A DNA stretch of 64,000 bases, from contig NC_059082.1 of assembly GCF_020497125.1 (NCBI RefSeq), forward strand, positions 25,628,965 through 25,692,964, written 5' to 3'. Below, piece by piece: positions 24,834 through 36,041 of this stretch (within the stretch, counting starts at the first letter, position 1; each line of letters starts with the position of its first letter). The stretch is from Mauremys mutica. Taxonomy: Eukaryota; Chordata; Testudines; Geoemydidae. The position numbers were made by a program, and so were the translations under genes. The notes under the pieces are model-generated. The model did no database searches. It was not told the DNA's origin and was given only the letters and a program-made list of their open reading frames with translations.

Positions 24834-27582
24834 CTTTCTTTAAATTTAAGAGAGGTGCAAAGTGACAGGGTTTGTATTATGGGAAGGACAAGGAGATATT
24901 TTGTTTTTTGTTTTCCCCTTCTCCTTAGTTTACTTCTCCTGGATAAGTAAATTTTACATCCATGTCAAACAATAGATCTTTAGTGGTCAATATAAATCTT
25001 AAAATATACCATTCAGCGGTTGGCGATTCTGTTTCCAGGCCTGCTTCTAGGCAATGATTCTCCCAGAAAAGAGAGAACACCAAAGGGTTTAACCAGAAAA
25101 GTACAATCTTTTCTTTTTGGGAAATCCTGTTAATGGTTGCTTGCATTTTTTTATTGGGAAGCCTAATCTCTTCTGATGAGTGAGATCATCACAGAGATAC
25201 TATGCATGAGAGAATGCATTACTCTGTCTCTCAAGCTACAACCTCAACAGAAGCCACTTCCCCATGAGAAGGATAATGGGATATTGTATACCAAACTATC
25301 ACTCACACCATTCTCCTGTAAGAATAACGACATCTAGTAATACTTAACCAGATACATTTTAATTCACAGTGTTTCTGGTTGTAGGGACTGTATGGTTATA
25401 GAGTCTTAGTTTCCCCACTGCAAGGCAAGCTGTTATATAGATTCTGTGTTCCCTGTACTGTTACAGTGACCTCAGCCTTGACCAAAGGGATTACTCTCTG
25501 CAGGACTGAGAGGTGACGAACTCTATATTAGCTCGGTTCTGGGACATTGTTAGATATCATAGAGATGCCTTTTTGAGAAGATTGACAAAGTGGAAGTAGT
25601 ACAGGTATTTAATTTCTGACACCCAGGTTTAATTCTGCATTGTGATCTTGATTTAATTTTAAGAATATTCTGTAGTTGGTAGAATAAATGTTTGAACACT
25701 GTTTTTTCTACTAGAGACCAATTTAAAAAACAGGAAAGGAAAATATTTCTTCAGGTGTTTGCCCCTTAGGGGTATTCAATACCAAGAAACACATTATGCA
25801 TGGATTTGTAAAACAATTTTTACTTTTTTTTCCCAGCATGGAGAATGTAGCTATGCCTGCTTTTTAAAGGCTTATTCATTTTTGACTTAATACACAGGAT
25901 TTGAGATATAACCTTTTTATGTCTATTTGTTTGACTCTTTCAATGATTGTGCTTTCAATTATGCCTTTCTGGATGTTACTTCCTTTACTATTTTTCCATT
26001 TTTTAAATAATTAGCTTTTTCTCCTTTTCCAAATGTCCTGTCTCTGCTAGGCTAGAGTGTTGTTTGTTTATTGAAACATTTCTTAAATTTCCAGTTAAAA
26101 TCTACTAAAATGAAAGATTCAGGACAAAGAATTTAACCCTCTGTGCCAGTCGTAGAAAGACAAACATAGGTATTTATGAGTCTACAAAGTTCTTGTTGAG
26201 ATTTGTTTCAAGGTACAATCCTAGAAAATATTAATTAAAAGGTGGGAAAATGCCTGCTATGTTAGTTTATTTGGTTGTTAATAGGCAAACTAACAAATGT
26301 CCAAGAATGTCTGAGTGCCTCTTTGTTTTTCACATTTTAGCTTCTCTAGGTGATATGGATGGCAGGTGCAAGTTGACGATCTCTTAGTGTTGCAGCAAGC
26401 ATGATATGATTTAATACAGCCATGTTTTGGTCATTGGTTATTACAAAAGTACATGTGTAACTGAATATAATAAAACAGTAAGTCAGAGTACTGTGACTGA
26501 AATATGTTGTTTGGCAGGGAGGTAGCATAGGTTAACACATGAATGTTGTGCTTTGGGGTGTTTGTTTAGGAATTTGAGAATTAAACTGCTTGGTGGGTAT
26601 GTGGAATTTGTGGAGTCAGAGTGTTTTTTATTTTTTGTTTTGCCCTTTTGGGGGCGGGAGGCGGGGGGGGAAGAGTTTGCCTTCTAAAGGCTCATAATTT
26701 GTGAATGAAAGCCACGGGTGAAATAAGTGAATCTGATACATCATGATATTTTATGACAGTAAATCATGTAACTTGCTGATAATGTCAAATAATTTAATCA
26801 GATTAGTGATGGGAATGAATATATTGAAAAAATAACCTGATAAAAAATAAGAATGACAGAGTTAAATTGCAAAAATACTTCGCTGTTGCTGTCTTCTGCT
26901 AAAACAAAACAACCTCCTCTCACCCCCACACCCCCATTGCTTTCATTCTCTCTATTTCTGCAGTCTCCAGGATAGAAACTGCTTACATTGCCCAGGCCTT
27001 TCTGTACTGGAATTTAATTTTTTTAACTAAAAATGTTTCTATGGTAGCATGACAGCAGGAAGCATGATTTAAAATGTAATAAAATGAATGGCCAGAGGCC
27101 CATCCACCAAAACCAGATAAGTCAAGTATTCCAAACCTGGATGGCTACCTTTACCTGATGCTCTAGTCAGAAATATGGAGAGACTCCCATTAAGGGCTCT
27201 TTGTAATAGGCAAATGCCTATCTTCTGCAATATATTAGTGTTTCTGTAGTTCCCTTAAATAGTCAAAATGTTAGACACCTGTTGCCTATGTAATTGGTTT
27301 GGTGCTGAGGTCTTTGAGAAACATGTGCACACAATTGCAGGTGTAGAACTATATGCCCAAATTGGTGTCCACACTGTGCATGCACACACAAATCTCTTCC
27401 TCCCTCTCCCACCTCCCCAAATCAGGGCAATGTGCACAAGATCATTTTCCTGCTCTAGTCCAAATGCCTATATATATTCACACAGCAAACATGTACTCAA
27501 GCAGTTGCCCTTTCTACCCCTTTGCATGCTAAGAGTCGAGTGGGTTTTAAAGGGAGTGGCTCGGCATAAGCAACCAACTAGG

Positions 27583-27660
27583 GGCCTAATCCAAAGCTTA
27601 ATGTACTAGAAGAAAAGCCTCCCATTAACTTTAATGTCCTTTGAACCAAGCCCTATGTGT
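27583..27660. repeat. Short foldback repeat, second copy
   Basis: Degraded version of the palindrome at 7391-7463: ggggcctaatccaaagctta on the left and cctttgaaccaagcccta on the right, around cccattaactttaatg. Confidence 0.45.
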
Positions 27661-28420
27661 TCAAATTGAATCTGCACAGAAATTTCTTGGATGCAGTAGA
27701 CATTCTTCCCTAGCAGATCTAGTTAAAAAAATAGCCAGTTTCACCAATTATTAAAACTCTGTAGGAATGACTTGTATCTTCCAGGTTAATTGCCAGAGTC
27801 CGTCATGAGGGTTAGATTAGCAATTCTTAATACAAGGCTCAGGAGATAATCGCCTAGGTGTGGTGAAATGACCCAGAGAGAGAGATTAGTTAGTCCATAG
27901 CATATCTTGCAGAGGAAAATATTGATTTTTGACAAGCCAAACCCTATCTTTTAGTCTCAAGAAGTATGTTTGAGGAGTAAAATAAGCAGGGATTACACTT
28001 CACCTGTACATCAAAAATTCATTGTTCTTAACCTTTCTAGCTACAGTCTTTATGAACAGAACTTGAATTCTTAAGGAGAGCCAGTCCCCATTCCATCCTC
28101 CTTGTCTATATACATCTGGTGAACTAACCTCTCTGCCTGATCCTGTTTCCTAAATTCTAGGAGTTGACAGGTGATCCCATGTAGATGAAAAATTCAACCC
28201 TAAAATGATAAACATGCCAGCCCACGACAATCATTCTCTTTCTTACAGATAAAATGAAGAGGTAATCAAAGATCTTATGTTTTGGGAATTTGTTCATTAT
28301 TCATATTTTTAGTTGTCCAATATACTCTGTGGTCATCATGTGTATATTTTTCATGAATTGATTGAAGGCAGGTAAGTTGAATGCATGTGTTCTATGCACC
28401 AAAGGTCTAGGGTTGCACAT

Positions 28421-29320
28421 AGTCATAGACTTTAAGGTCAGAAGGGACCATTATGATCATCTAGTCTCACCTCCCTAACAACACAGGCCACAGAATCTCA
28501 CCCACCCACCCACTCCTGCAACAAACCCCTAACCTATGTCTGAGCCATTGAAGTCCTCAAATCATGGTTTAAAGACTTCAAGGTGCAGAGAATCCTCCAG
28601 CAAGTGACCCGTGCCCCACGCTGCAGAGGAAGGCAACCCCCCCCCCAGGGCCTCTGCCAATCTGCCCTGGAGGAAAATTCCTTCCCGACCCCAAATATGG
28701 TGATCAGCTAAACCCTGAGCATGTGGGCAAGACTCACCAGCCAGACACCCAGGAAAGAATTCTCTGTAGTAACTCAGATCCCACCCCATCTAACATCCCA
28801 TCACAGACCACTGGGCATATTTACCGCTAATAGTCAAAGATCAATTAATTGCTAAAATTAGACTATCCCATCATACTATCCCCTTCATAAACTTATCAAG
28901 CTTAGTCTTGAAGCCAGATACGTCTTTTGCCCCCACTACTCCCCTTAAAAGGCTGTTCCAGAACTTCACTCTTCTGATGGTTAGAAACCTTCGTCTAATT
29001 TCAAGTCTAAACTTCCTGATGGCCAGTTTATATCCATTTGTTTTTGTATCCACATTGGTACTGAGCTTAAATAATTCCTCTCCCTCCCTGGTATTTAACC
29101 CTCTGATATATTTATAGAGAGCAATCATATCTCCCCTCAGCCTTCTTTTGGTTAGGCTAAACAAGCCGAGCTCTTTGAGTCTCCTTTCATAAGACAGGTT
29201 TTCCATTCCTCGGATCATCCTCGTAGCCCTTCTCTGTACCTGTTCCAGTTTGAATTCATCCTTCTTAAACATGGGAGACCAGAACAGCACACAGTATTCC
29301 AGATGAGGTCTCACCAATGC
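28421..29320 (-). mobile_element. CR1 LINE copy 1, 3' half
   Basis: The 3' end of the element is at 28421 (agtcatagactttaaggtca, a typical chelonian CR1 tail). The untranslated tail extends to about 28870. From there the - strand encodes the C-terminal part of the CR1 ORF2 protein: ALVRPHLEYCVLFWSP, then LEQVQRRATRMIRGMENLSYE, then FKTKLDKFMKGIV at the end. This is the thumb and C-terminal region after the reverse transcriptase core. The sequence continues without loss at 30113, after a solo LTR inserted at 29321. Frames in this copy are well preserved, suggesting a relatively young subfamily. Confidence 0.9.
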
Positions 29321-30112
29321 TGTCATAAACATACAACTAAGGGTAGCATAAAATCCCTCCTTTACTTGTAAAGGTTTAAGACGGTCAAATAACCTGGTTG
29401 GCGCCTGACCAAAAGGACCAATGAGAGGAGAAGATACTTTAATATCTGTGGGGAAGGTTTTTGTTTTGTCTCTCTTTGGATCAGCGAGGAACCAGGGCAG
29501 GGAAAATACATTTCCTAAAGCCATACTTGAACTAAGCATCTAAGATTACAAATTATAAGTAATAGGAAGGAAATGCGTTAGATTATCTTTTATTTTAGCA
29601 TGTAGATTTTCCGTAGACTAAGAGAGGTTTATTTCTGTTTTTTGTTTTGGTTTTGTTTGTAGTTTTAAAGTTTTGCCTAGAGGGGAATCGTCTGTGTTTT
29701 GAATCTGATTACCTTGTAACATTACCTTCCATCCTGATTTTACAGAGGTGCTTCTTTTTTTCTTTATAATAAAGTTCTGTTTTTAAGAATCTGATTGGGT
29801 TTTTAGTGTCCTAAAAACCCAAGGGTCTGGTCTGTGCTCGCTTTGGGTACTTATTTGGTTGGTGTATTATTCTCAAGCCTCCCCAGGAAAAGGGGGTGAA
29901 GGGGCTTTTGGGGAAACGGGAACGCCAAGTGGTCCTTTTCCTGAATCTTTGTCTAACTCGCTTGGTGGTGGCAGCGATACCATCCCAGGGCAAGGAATTT
30001 GTGCGTTGGGGAAGTTTGTGACCCAAGCTGGTGGAATATAAGATTAAGGGATCTTTCATGCGGGTCCTCACATCTGTACCCCAGAGTTCAGAGTGGGGAG
30101 GGAACCATGACA
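29321..30112 (+). mobile_element. Solo LTR of an endogenous retrovirus, inserted in CR1
   Basis: A 792-bp segment starting tgtcataaac and ending accatgaca has the TG...CA ends of an LTR, with the terminal inverted pentamer tgtca/tgaca. It interrupts a CR1 whose sequence resumes directly afterwards. The flanking pentamers aatgc and attgc fit a 5-bp target duplication with one mismatch. A polyadenylation signal (aataaag) is at about 29767 on the + strand, giving the orientation. I recall the sequence as a common chelonian LTR family. There is no internal retroviral sequence, so this is the product of LTR-LTR recombination. The open frame running from 29539 into the CR1 is an artefact of the junction. 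Confidence 0.8.
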
Positions 30113-30912
30113 ATTGCCTTGTATAACGGTACTAACACCTCCTTATCTCTATTGGAAATACCTCGCCTAATGCATCTCAAGATGTCATTCACTTTTTTCA
30201 TGGCCATATCACATTGGTGGCTCATAGTCATCCTGTGATCAACGGATAGTCCAAGGTCCTTCTCCTCCTCTGTTACTTCTAACTGATGAGTCCCCAGCTT
30301 ATAACAGAAATTCTTGTTGTTAATCCCTAAATGCATGACCTTGCACTTTTCGCTATTAAATTTCATCCTATTACTATTACTCCAGTTTACAAGGTCATCC
30401 AGATCTTCCTGTATGATATCCCAGTCCTTCTCTGTATTGGCAATACCTCCCAGCTTTGTGTCATCCGCAAACTTTATTAGCGCACTCCCACTTTTTCTGC
30501 CGAGTGATTAAATAAGATTGGTCCAAAACCGATCCCTGAGGAACTCCTCTAGTAACCTCCCTCCAGCCTGACAGTTCACCTTTCAGTATGACCTGTTATA
30601 GTCTCTCCTTTAACCAGTTCCTTGTCCACCTTTCAATTTTCATATTGATCCCCATCTTTTCCAGTTTAACTAATAATTCCCCATGTGGAACCGTATCAAA
30701 TGCCTTACTGAAATCGAAGTAAATTAGATCCACTGCATTTCCTTTATCTAAAAAATCTGTTACCTTCTCAAAGAAGGAGATCAGGTTGGTTTGGCATGAT
30801 CTACCTTTTGTAAAACCACGTTGTATTTTGTCCCAATTACCATTGACCTCAATGTCCTTAACTACTTTCTCCTTCAAATTTTTTTCCAAGACCTTGCATA
30901 CTACAGATGTCA
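30113..30912 (-). pseudogene. CR1 LINE copy 1, reverse transcriptase region (5'-truncated)
   Basis: Continuation of the CR1 at 28421-29320 beyond the inserted LTR. On the - strand the reverse transcriptase domain is readable. The block near 30780-30840 reads QRGFTKGRSCQTNL. Motif A reads YFDFSKAFDTVPHGEL (about 30690-30740), and motif C is preserved as KFADDTKLGG near 30435-30475. It is followed by MKFNSEKCKVMHLG and SVDHRMTMSHQCD. The catalytic aspartates of motifs A and C are intact, but a small deletion near 30505 and the LTR insertion break the frame. The element is 5'-truncated at about 30912 and lacks the endonuclease domain, so it cannot move on its own. Confidence 0.9.
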
Positions 30913-31445
30913 ACATGAACAAAAGCCTTAGATTATACATGCGTGTTGCTTATTTTGTAATAGGGGCTATATATAGGACTGTGTAAAACATCCTTAAAGC
31001 CAGAAGCAGGCAAAACTTATCTGATGGTTCGCCTTAGGCCTGATGAACTCAAAACTCTGCCCATGTTCACAAACCTTCTTATGAACATGGTGAGAATTCT
31101 GGCCATGTGTTGTCTTGGTCCTTTCCAACCGGAATACCTTGTCCCTACCCCCAACAGATCTAGATGATGGTGAAGGTGTGACCTGGAGGACCTGAAAATC
31201 ATCTGATTTAGAATTAGCGTGTTTGAGGATTTCATTCTGGTCCACTGCCCTGCCTGCGTTTGAGGGTCTAGCAAGAAGCTCACTGCAGTTGAATTAGGGG
31301 CACACTGCCTACTTGCTCCAGATCTTTCTTGAATTTGGAAGATGCGGGGCTGGGCATAGGTTTATTTGCTGACTGCTTTCTCGAAGACAGGAATGATGGA
31401 GTGGGCTAGTTAGCTGGCCACATAAGGCTGCTTAACGTAAAGGGG

Positions 31446-32530
31446 TACTCCTGGGGGAATTCTGTGCCACTGTGCATACCCAGAATTCATGTGTCCCGCA
31501 GAATTCGCCCCTCCACCCCCCTGCAGAAAATACATTCTGCCCGAGAAGTGCTGCAGTTCTGCCTTTCGCCCACCAGAGGACACTGTGGTGCCAGTACAGT
31601 CAACAGCATGAATTCAGCAGGCTGTTCTGGTGCCACAGTAGCCTCTGGTGGGCAAAAGGCGGAAGTGCAGCATGTCTGGGACAGAGTGTATTTTCTGTAT
31701 GTGTTGGGGGGAATTCTGTGTAGGTGCAGTGGCACAGAATTTCCCCACGAGTAGAAATTCATCACAGCAGCTGGCCCATGGAGCCAGGTTAGGACACAGT
31801 GGGACACACAGGGCTGCTGGGTGTGTGTGTCACAGATTACGGTTTAGAATGGCTGGGGGGGATAGGGGACAGACTGGGGTGTGGGCTCAGGAGCTAGTGG
31901 GGTGACAGCATTAAACCAGGGGCTGAATGGGAGTGGGGGGGAATGGCCACATGGGGACAGGGGAGGAGAGCTGTATGGCCTCATGAGGGTGGGGAAGGAG
32001 ACTGCAGGGACCCATCGGGATGGGGAGTGCAGGGATAGGGGCAGATGTTTCTGACTGAATGAGAGAGGTTTGGCTTAGCCAGGGTCTGCATGGGGGAGGC
32101 TCCCCAACTCCCCAACAATCCTGCACTCCTCCCCCCCAAAACAAACAAACAAACAATACCCCTATTCCATACTTCTCCCACCCACACCCAACAACCCTCC
32201 AGGTTCACTCCACGCTCCTCCCCTCTCCCTCAGCTCCTCTGTTACCCTTTCACTCCGAGCCTTTGCACTGCTTCTGATGGGTGCAGAATAATTTAAATGA
32301 ATTACTCAAAGTTCTGTATTAATATGCCTAGTAAGGAATCTATTTGTCCAAAAAAAAAAAAAGACCAGAATCTTTTTTTGGTCTGTACTGTTACAGACAT
32401 ACTTGCTGACATTAATTTGAAATAAATTACCAAAATAATTGAAACTGGCCTGATTATATTGTGTTATTTTGACAAATTAGCCAGAATTTTGAAGAATCAT
32501 AAATTTTTTTGGTGTAGAATTCCCTCAGTA
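31446..32530. mobile_element. hAT-like element, about 1.1 kb, with flanking 9-bp direct repeat
   Basis: The left end tactcctgggggaattctgt and the right end gaattccctcagta are inverted relatives. Both flanks carry gtaaagggg (31437-31445 and 32531-32539), which fits an 8-bp target duplication plus one shared base. Inside, the left 308 bp (31446-31753) end in cagaatttccccacgagta, an inverted copy of the left terminus, so a smaller MITE form is contained in the larger one. An (AAAC)n run lies near 32140. No transposase frame is present. I recall the ends as a chelonian repeat. Confidence 0.65.
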
Positions 32531-32869
32531 GTAAAGGGGGCAGAGTGTTTCAAGCCCTGTTGTGGGTACAAATAGAAGGAACTGCTCATCTATTTTCATA
32601 TGAAAACAGAAAAACTCTTGCAGGGAATTATTTTATGGTTGCATGAAGCACTGAGTTTTGTGTGAACTTTAAAGAATGCCATCTGGTTTTGGTTTGTGAA
32701 ACTCCTGCAGACTGAAACTGGTGTATATAGCACAGCCCTAGTTATAAGGCTTGCTACAAGTTGGTGCTTGGAGTAGTCACTGTTAAACCAAAGAAAACCA
32801 TGCTGAAACTATTTAGATATGTGAATGATTTTTGTTGTGGGCTTGCATAACTAAAACTGCCCCTCGGGA

Positions 32870-33262
32870 GCAGACATGCCAAACCTGTGGAAAAAAATGC
32901 AGAAATTGGGCTTGTTTTTGGCTTAATTGGCTTGTGATTTGCTGGTTGACTAGTTTTTGGCTTGTAGCTTATTGCTTGGTAGGCTTGTAGCATGTTGCAA
33001 ATTTTTTTTTTTTTTTTTTGGATTGGCTCCCAGCAAGTAGGTGCAAGGGTGGCAGGCAAGGGATAAGGGGGGGAGAGAGTCGGGTGCATAGCGGGCCTGC
33101 CACAGTCCCAGACTGCATGCTGGGGGGATCTAGTCACATAGAGTGTTGGGGTTCTTAGGGATTGGCTTGTTTTGGCCTTGTTTTGAAATGGGATTAGCTT
33201 GTTTTTTGCCTTATTGTGAAAGTCAGGGTGCTTATTTACCACGTGAAAGTTGGCAACTGTGC
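32870..33262. repeat. Chelonian interspersed repeat of unknown class
   Basis: Rich in the phrase 'ggcttgtttt' (several occurrences from 32910 to 33200), with an A-poor 18-T run at about 33001. The right end acgtgaaagttggcaact and left region gccaaacctgtgg look loosely inverted. I recall the right part as repetitive in turtles but cannot name the family. Confidence 0.35.
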
Positions 33263-33539
33263 TCAGCAGTCATGAAAGTTACCAGACCAACTAGTCACGC
33301 ATAATAGTTAGGGTAACTGGTTGACCAGATAACTAGATCTTTACCACTCACGTCTTGTGGGTGGTTACCCTTTTGAAAATGTAGTTTCTCCACTCCCCCC
33401 GTCACCTTGTGTTGAAGTCTGAGTCTCATGCCGGTCAAGGGAGGAATGACTTCCTTGCTGTCTGCTGAATATGTAGCTTCAGAATGTATAATAGCACTAT
33501 GTCTCCTCTTTAGATACACTCCTCACAAAAACTGAAGAA

Positions 33540-34440
33540 AACTATTATTTATTTATTATAGCCAATTGTGCCTATATTTTCCCTTCATTGTCCAGCAAGG
33601 GCACCCACTCTAGGCTTCTGGCTCCTCAACTGTTACCTCTCTTGGTCGGGGACCTGCATCTCTCTTCTTCCTGACTGGGGTATTTCCAGACTACGCAGCT
33701 CCCTGCTTACACTGTGAACTCCTGACCAAACTCAGGTTGCCTAAGCATGATTTACTTTTCTCCCCAGAATCGGTGAACAGTGTAATTGCCATAGTTAAGC
33801 TACCATACATCTCTTTCTAAGCAATCACATTTATTCTTAAGGTAAAAGCATTACAGAGAAAACTTATTTAAAAAAAAAATAAAAGAACGCACACACATGC
33901 TACAAATGTTACCAGAGATCACCCTCTCGCTTTGAAAGTGCTCTGGTTGGTGATTAGTTCTTCAAACCCCACATGGGAGATTTTCTTGTGGTCACAAGTT
34001 CATCACAACTTGAACTTAGAGTAAGTACTCTCATGAGTTACTCCTTTATACAGTTTCTGTTTGAACATTCCTCATGTAACAGATGATCAGCAGACGAAAA
34101 GTCTTCCCCTCAGGGCGAAGCTTCAGAGGTTGACTCTGTAGATGGGAGTTGGCAATCCTCTTGTCCCAAGTACTTCCTAGCAATTTCATTTCACACATAT
34201 TGACCCAAAAGATCATTTGTGTCTGCTTCATTGTTCAACATAGTCTTTTGAGACTCACAGTACTTCCCAGGGATTGCATTAATTTTGTCTTCTGCCTAAA
34301 TAAATTCCATGGAATTTTACAATAATACATAAACATTTGCGTTTTTAATACAATGAACTCCTAAAATGTTAAACTTAATTCAGTAAGGTTAAGCTTATTA
34401 AAATTAAGTTTTGTCCAGGAAATTGCCATAACTGTCATAG
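33540..34440 (-). mobile_element. Probable degraded LTR remnant
   Basis: On the - strand the segment shows AATAAA-type motifs near 33870-33885 and 34300, and long pieces I recall from chelonian LTRs (gaagcttcagaggttgactc in the + strand near 34120). No TG...CA pair or target duplication could be fixed, and there is no coding sequence. Confidence 0.35.
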
Positions 34441-34664
34441 CACTGACCTGTAAAATATTCTTTTGTTAGCCAAAACAAGGCACAGTAGTTTCTATCAGAT
34501 GGCCCTCATCCAGTCCCCAGATGGAACTGGTACAAATTAACTCTGTTCCCGGTAAATAAATAGAGTGTGAGATGGTGTATAGTAGTCTTGCAGACAAACT
34601 CAGACACCTATAAGCTTCCCTCTAAAATGCCCATTTGTGGCTTAATGTGTAGAAGACCTTCACG

Positions 34665-35682
34665 TAAGAATGGTCATACTGGCTCAGACCAAAGGTCCAT
34701 TTAACCCAGTATCCTGTCTTCTGACAGTGGCCAGTGCCAGGTGCTTCAGAAGGAATGAACAGAACAGGTTATCAGTTGATCCATCTCCTGTCACCCATTC
34801 CCAGCTTCTGGCAAACAGAGGCTAGGGACACCATCCCTGCCTATCCTGGCTAATAGCCATTGATGGACCTATCCTCCATGAACTTACCTAGTTCTTTTTT
34901 GAACCATGTTATATTCTTGACCTTCAGAAAATCCTCTGGCAAAGAGTTCCACAGGTTTACTGTGCATTGTGTGCTGAAGTACTTCCTTTTGTTTGTTTTA
35001 AACCTGCTGCATATTAATTTCATTTGGTGACCCCCTAATTCTTGTGTTATGAGAAGGAGTAAAATAAGGAAGTGTTACTGATTTCTCCTCACCAGTCGTG
35101 ATTTTTATAGATCTCTATCATATCCTCCCTTAGTCGTCTCCTTTGCAAGATGAAAAGTCCCAATCTTATTAATCTCTCCTCATATGGAAGCTGTTCCATA
35201 CCCCTAATAATTTTTGTTGCTCTTTTCTGTACTTTTTCCAATTCCAATAGATCTTTTTTGAGGTGGGGTGCCCACATCTGCATGGAGTATTCAAGATGTG
35301 GGTGTACTATGGATTAATATAGAGGCAATACATTATTTTCTGTCTTATTTATCCCTTTCTTAATGATTCCCAACGTTCTGTTTGCTTTTTTGACTGCCGC
35401 TGCACATTGGATGTTTTCAGAGAATTATCCACAGTGACTCCAAGATCTCTTTCTTGAGTGGTGCAAGCTAATTTAGCCCCCATCATTTTATACGTATAGT
35501 TGGGATTATGTTTTCCAATGTGAATTACTTTGCATTTATCAACATTGAATTTCATCTGCCATTTTGTTGCCCAGTCACCCAGTTTTGTGAGATCCTTTTG
35601 TAACTCTTCACAGTCTGCTTTGGACTTAACTGTCTTGAATAGTTTTGTATCATTTGCAAATTTTGCCACCTCACTGTTTACC
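34665..35682 (-). pseudogene. CR1 LINE copy 2, 5'-truncated, catalytic residue lost
   Basis: The 3' end at 34665 (taagaatggtcatactggct) belongs to a different CR1 subfamily from copy 1. From about 35283 down to 35090 the - strand encodes MQMWAPHLKKDLLELEKV and RATKIIRGMEQLPYEERL. From 35669 it encodes the end of the reverse transcriptase, where motif C reads KFANDTKLF in place of FADDTKL. That loses the first catalytic aspartate, so the copy is inactive by substitution as well as by truncation. The upstream limit is about 35682, inside the reverse transcriptase domain. Confidence 0.9.
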
Positions 35683-35997
35683 AGTCTCAGTTCTGTACAT
35701 TTTGGAGAATGAAGATCTGGGAATCAGAGTTATGCCTTGCAATTCGTTTGCTAGGGTGAACTTAAACAGAAATACCAGCTAGAATTCTGCTTACAACATA
35801 CCAGAATAAAGTTTAAATTTCAAGTAACTTCAGTTGTAGATCAAGAACCACCCACCATCCCTGACACTCTTTGTTTTTCTAGGTTTTTGACAAGGGTGCG
35901 TAGGAAGGAATGTAATGTCTATGAAAAGTTTGTGAGTTCTGTTCCTGCAGGCGTTCCTCTGGTGTGATCTATGTAGAAGAGTTGGTACCTTCTTCAG

Positions 35998-36041
35998 AAT
36001 TCGTGTTATATCGGGTTGCGTTATATCAAGGTAGAGGTGTA
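35998..36041. mobile_element. Mariner-type MITE fragment (one end)
   Basis: The phrase attcgtgttatatcgggttg, then cgttatatcaaggtagaggtg, then ta resembles the terminal 44 bp of a chelonian mariner MITE that ends '...gttatatcggggtagaggtgta'. The opposite end is missing, so this is a truncated copy. Confidence 0.5.

Noticed and set aside
28871..29539. 222-codon frame on the - strand
   Set aside because: It is a fusion across the junction of a solo LTR and CR1 reverse transcriptase sequence, not a gene.
32754..33242. 162-codon frame on the - strand
   Set aside because: It is lysine/proline-rich and low-complexity and falls in an interspersed repeat with a poly-T run.
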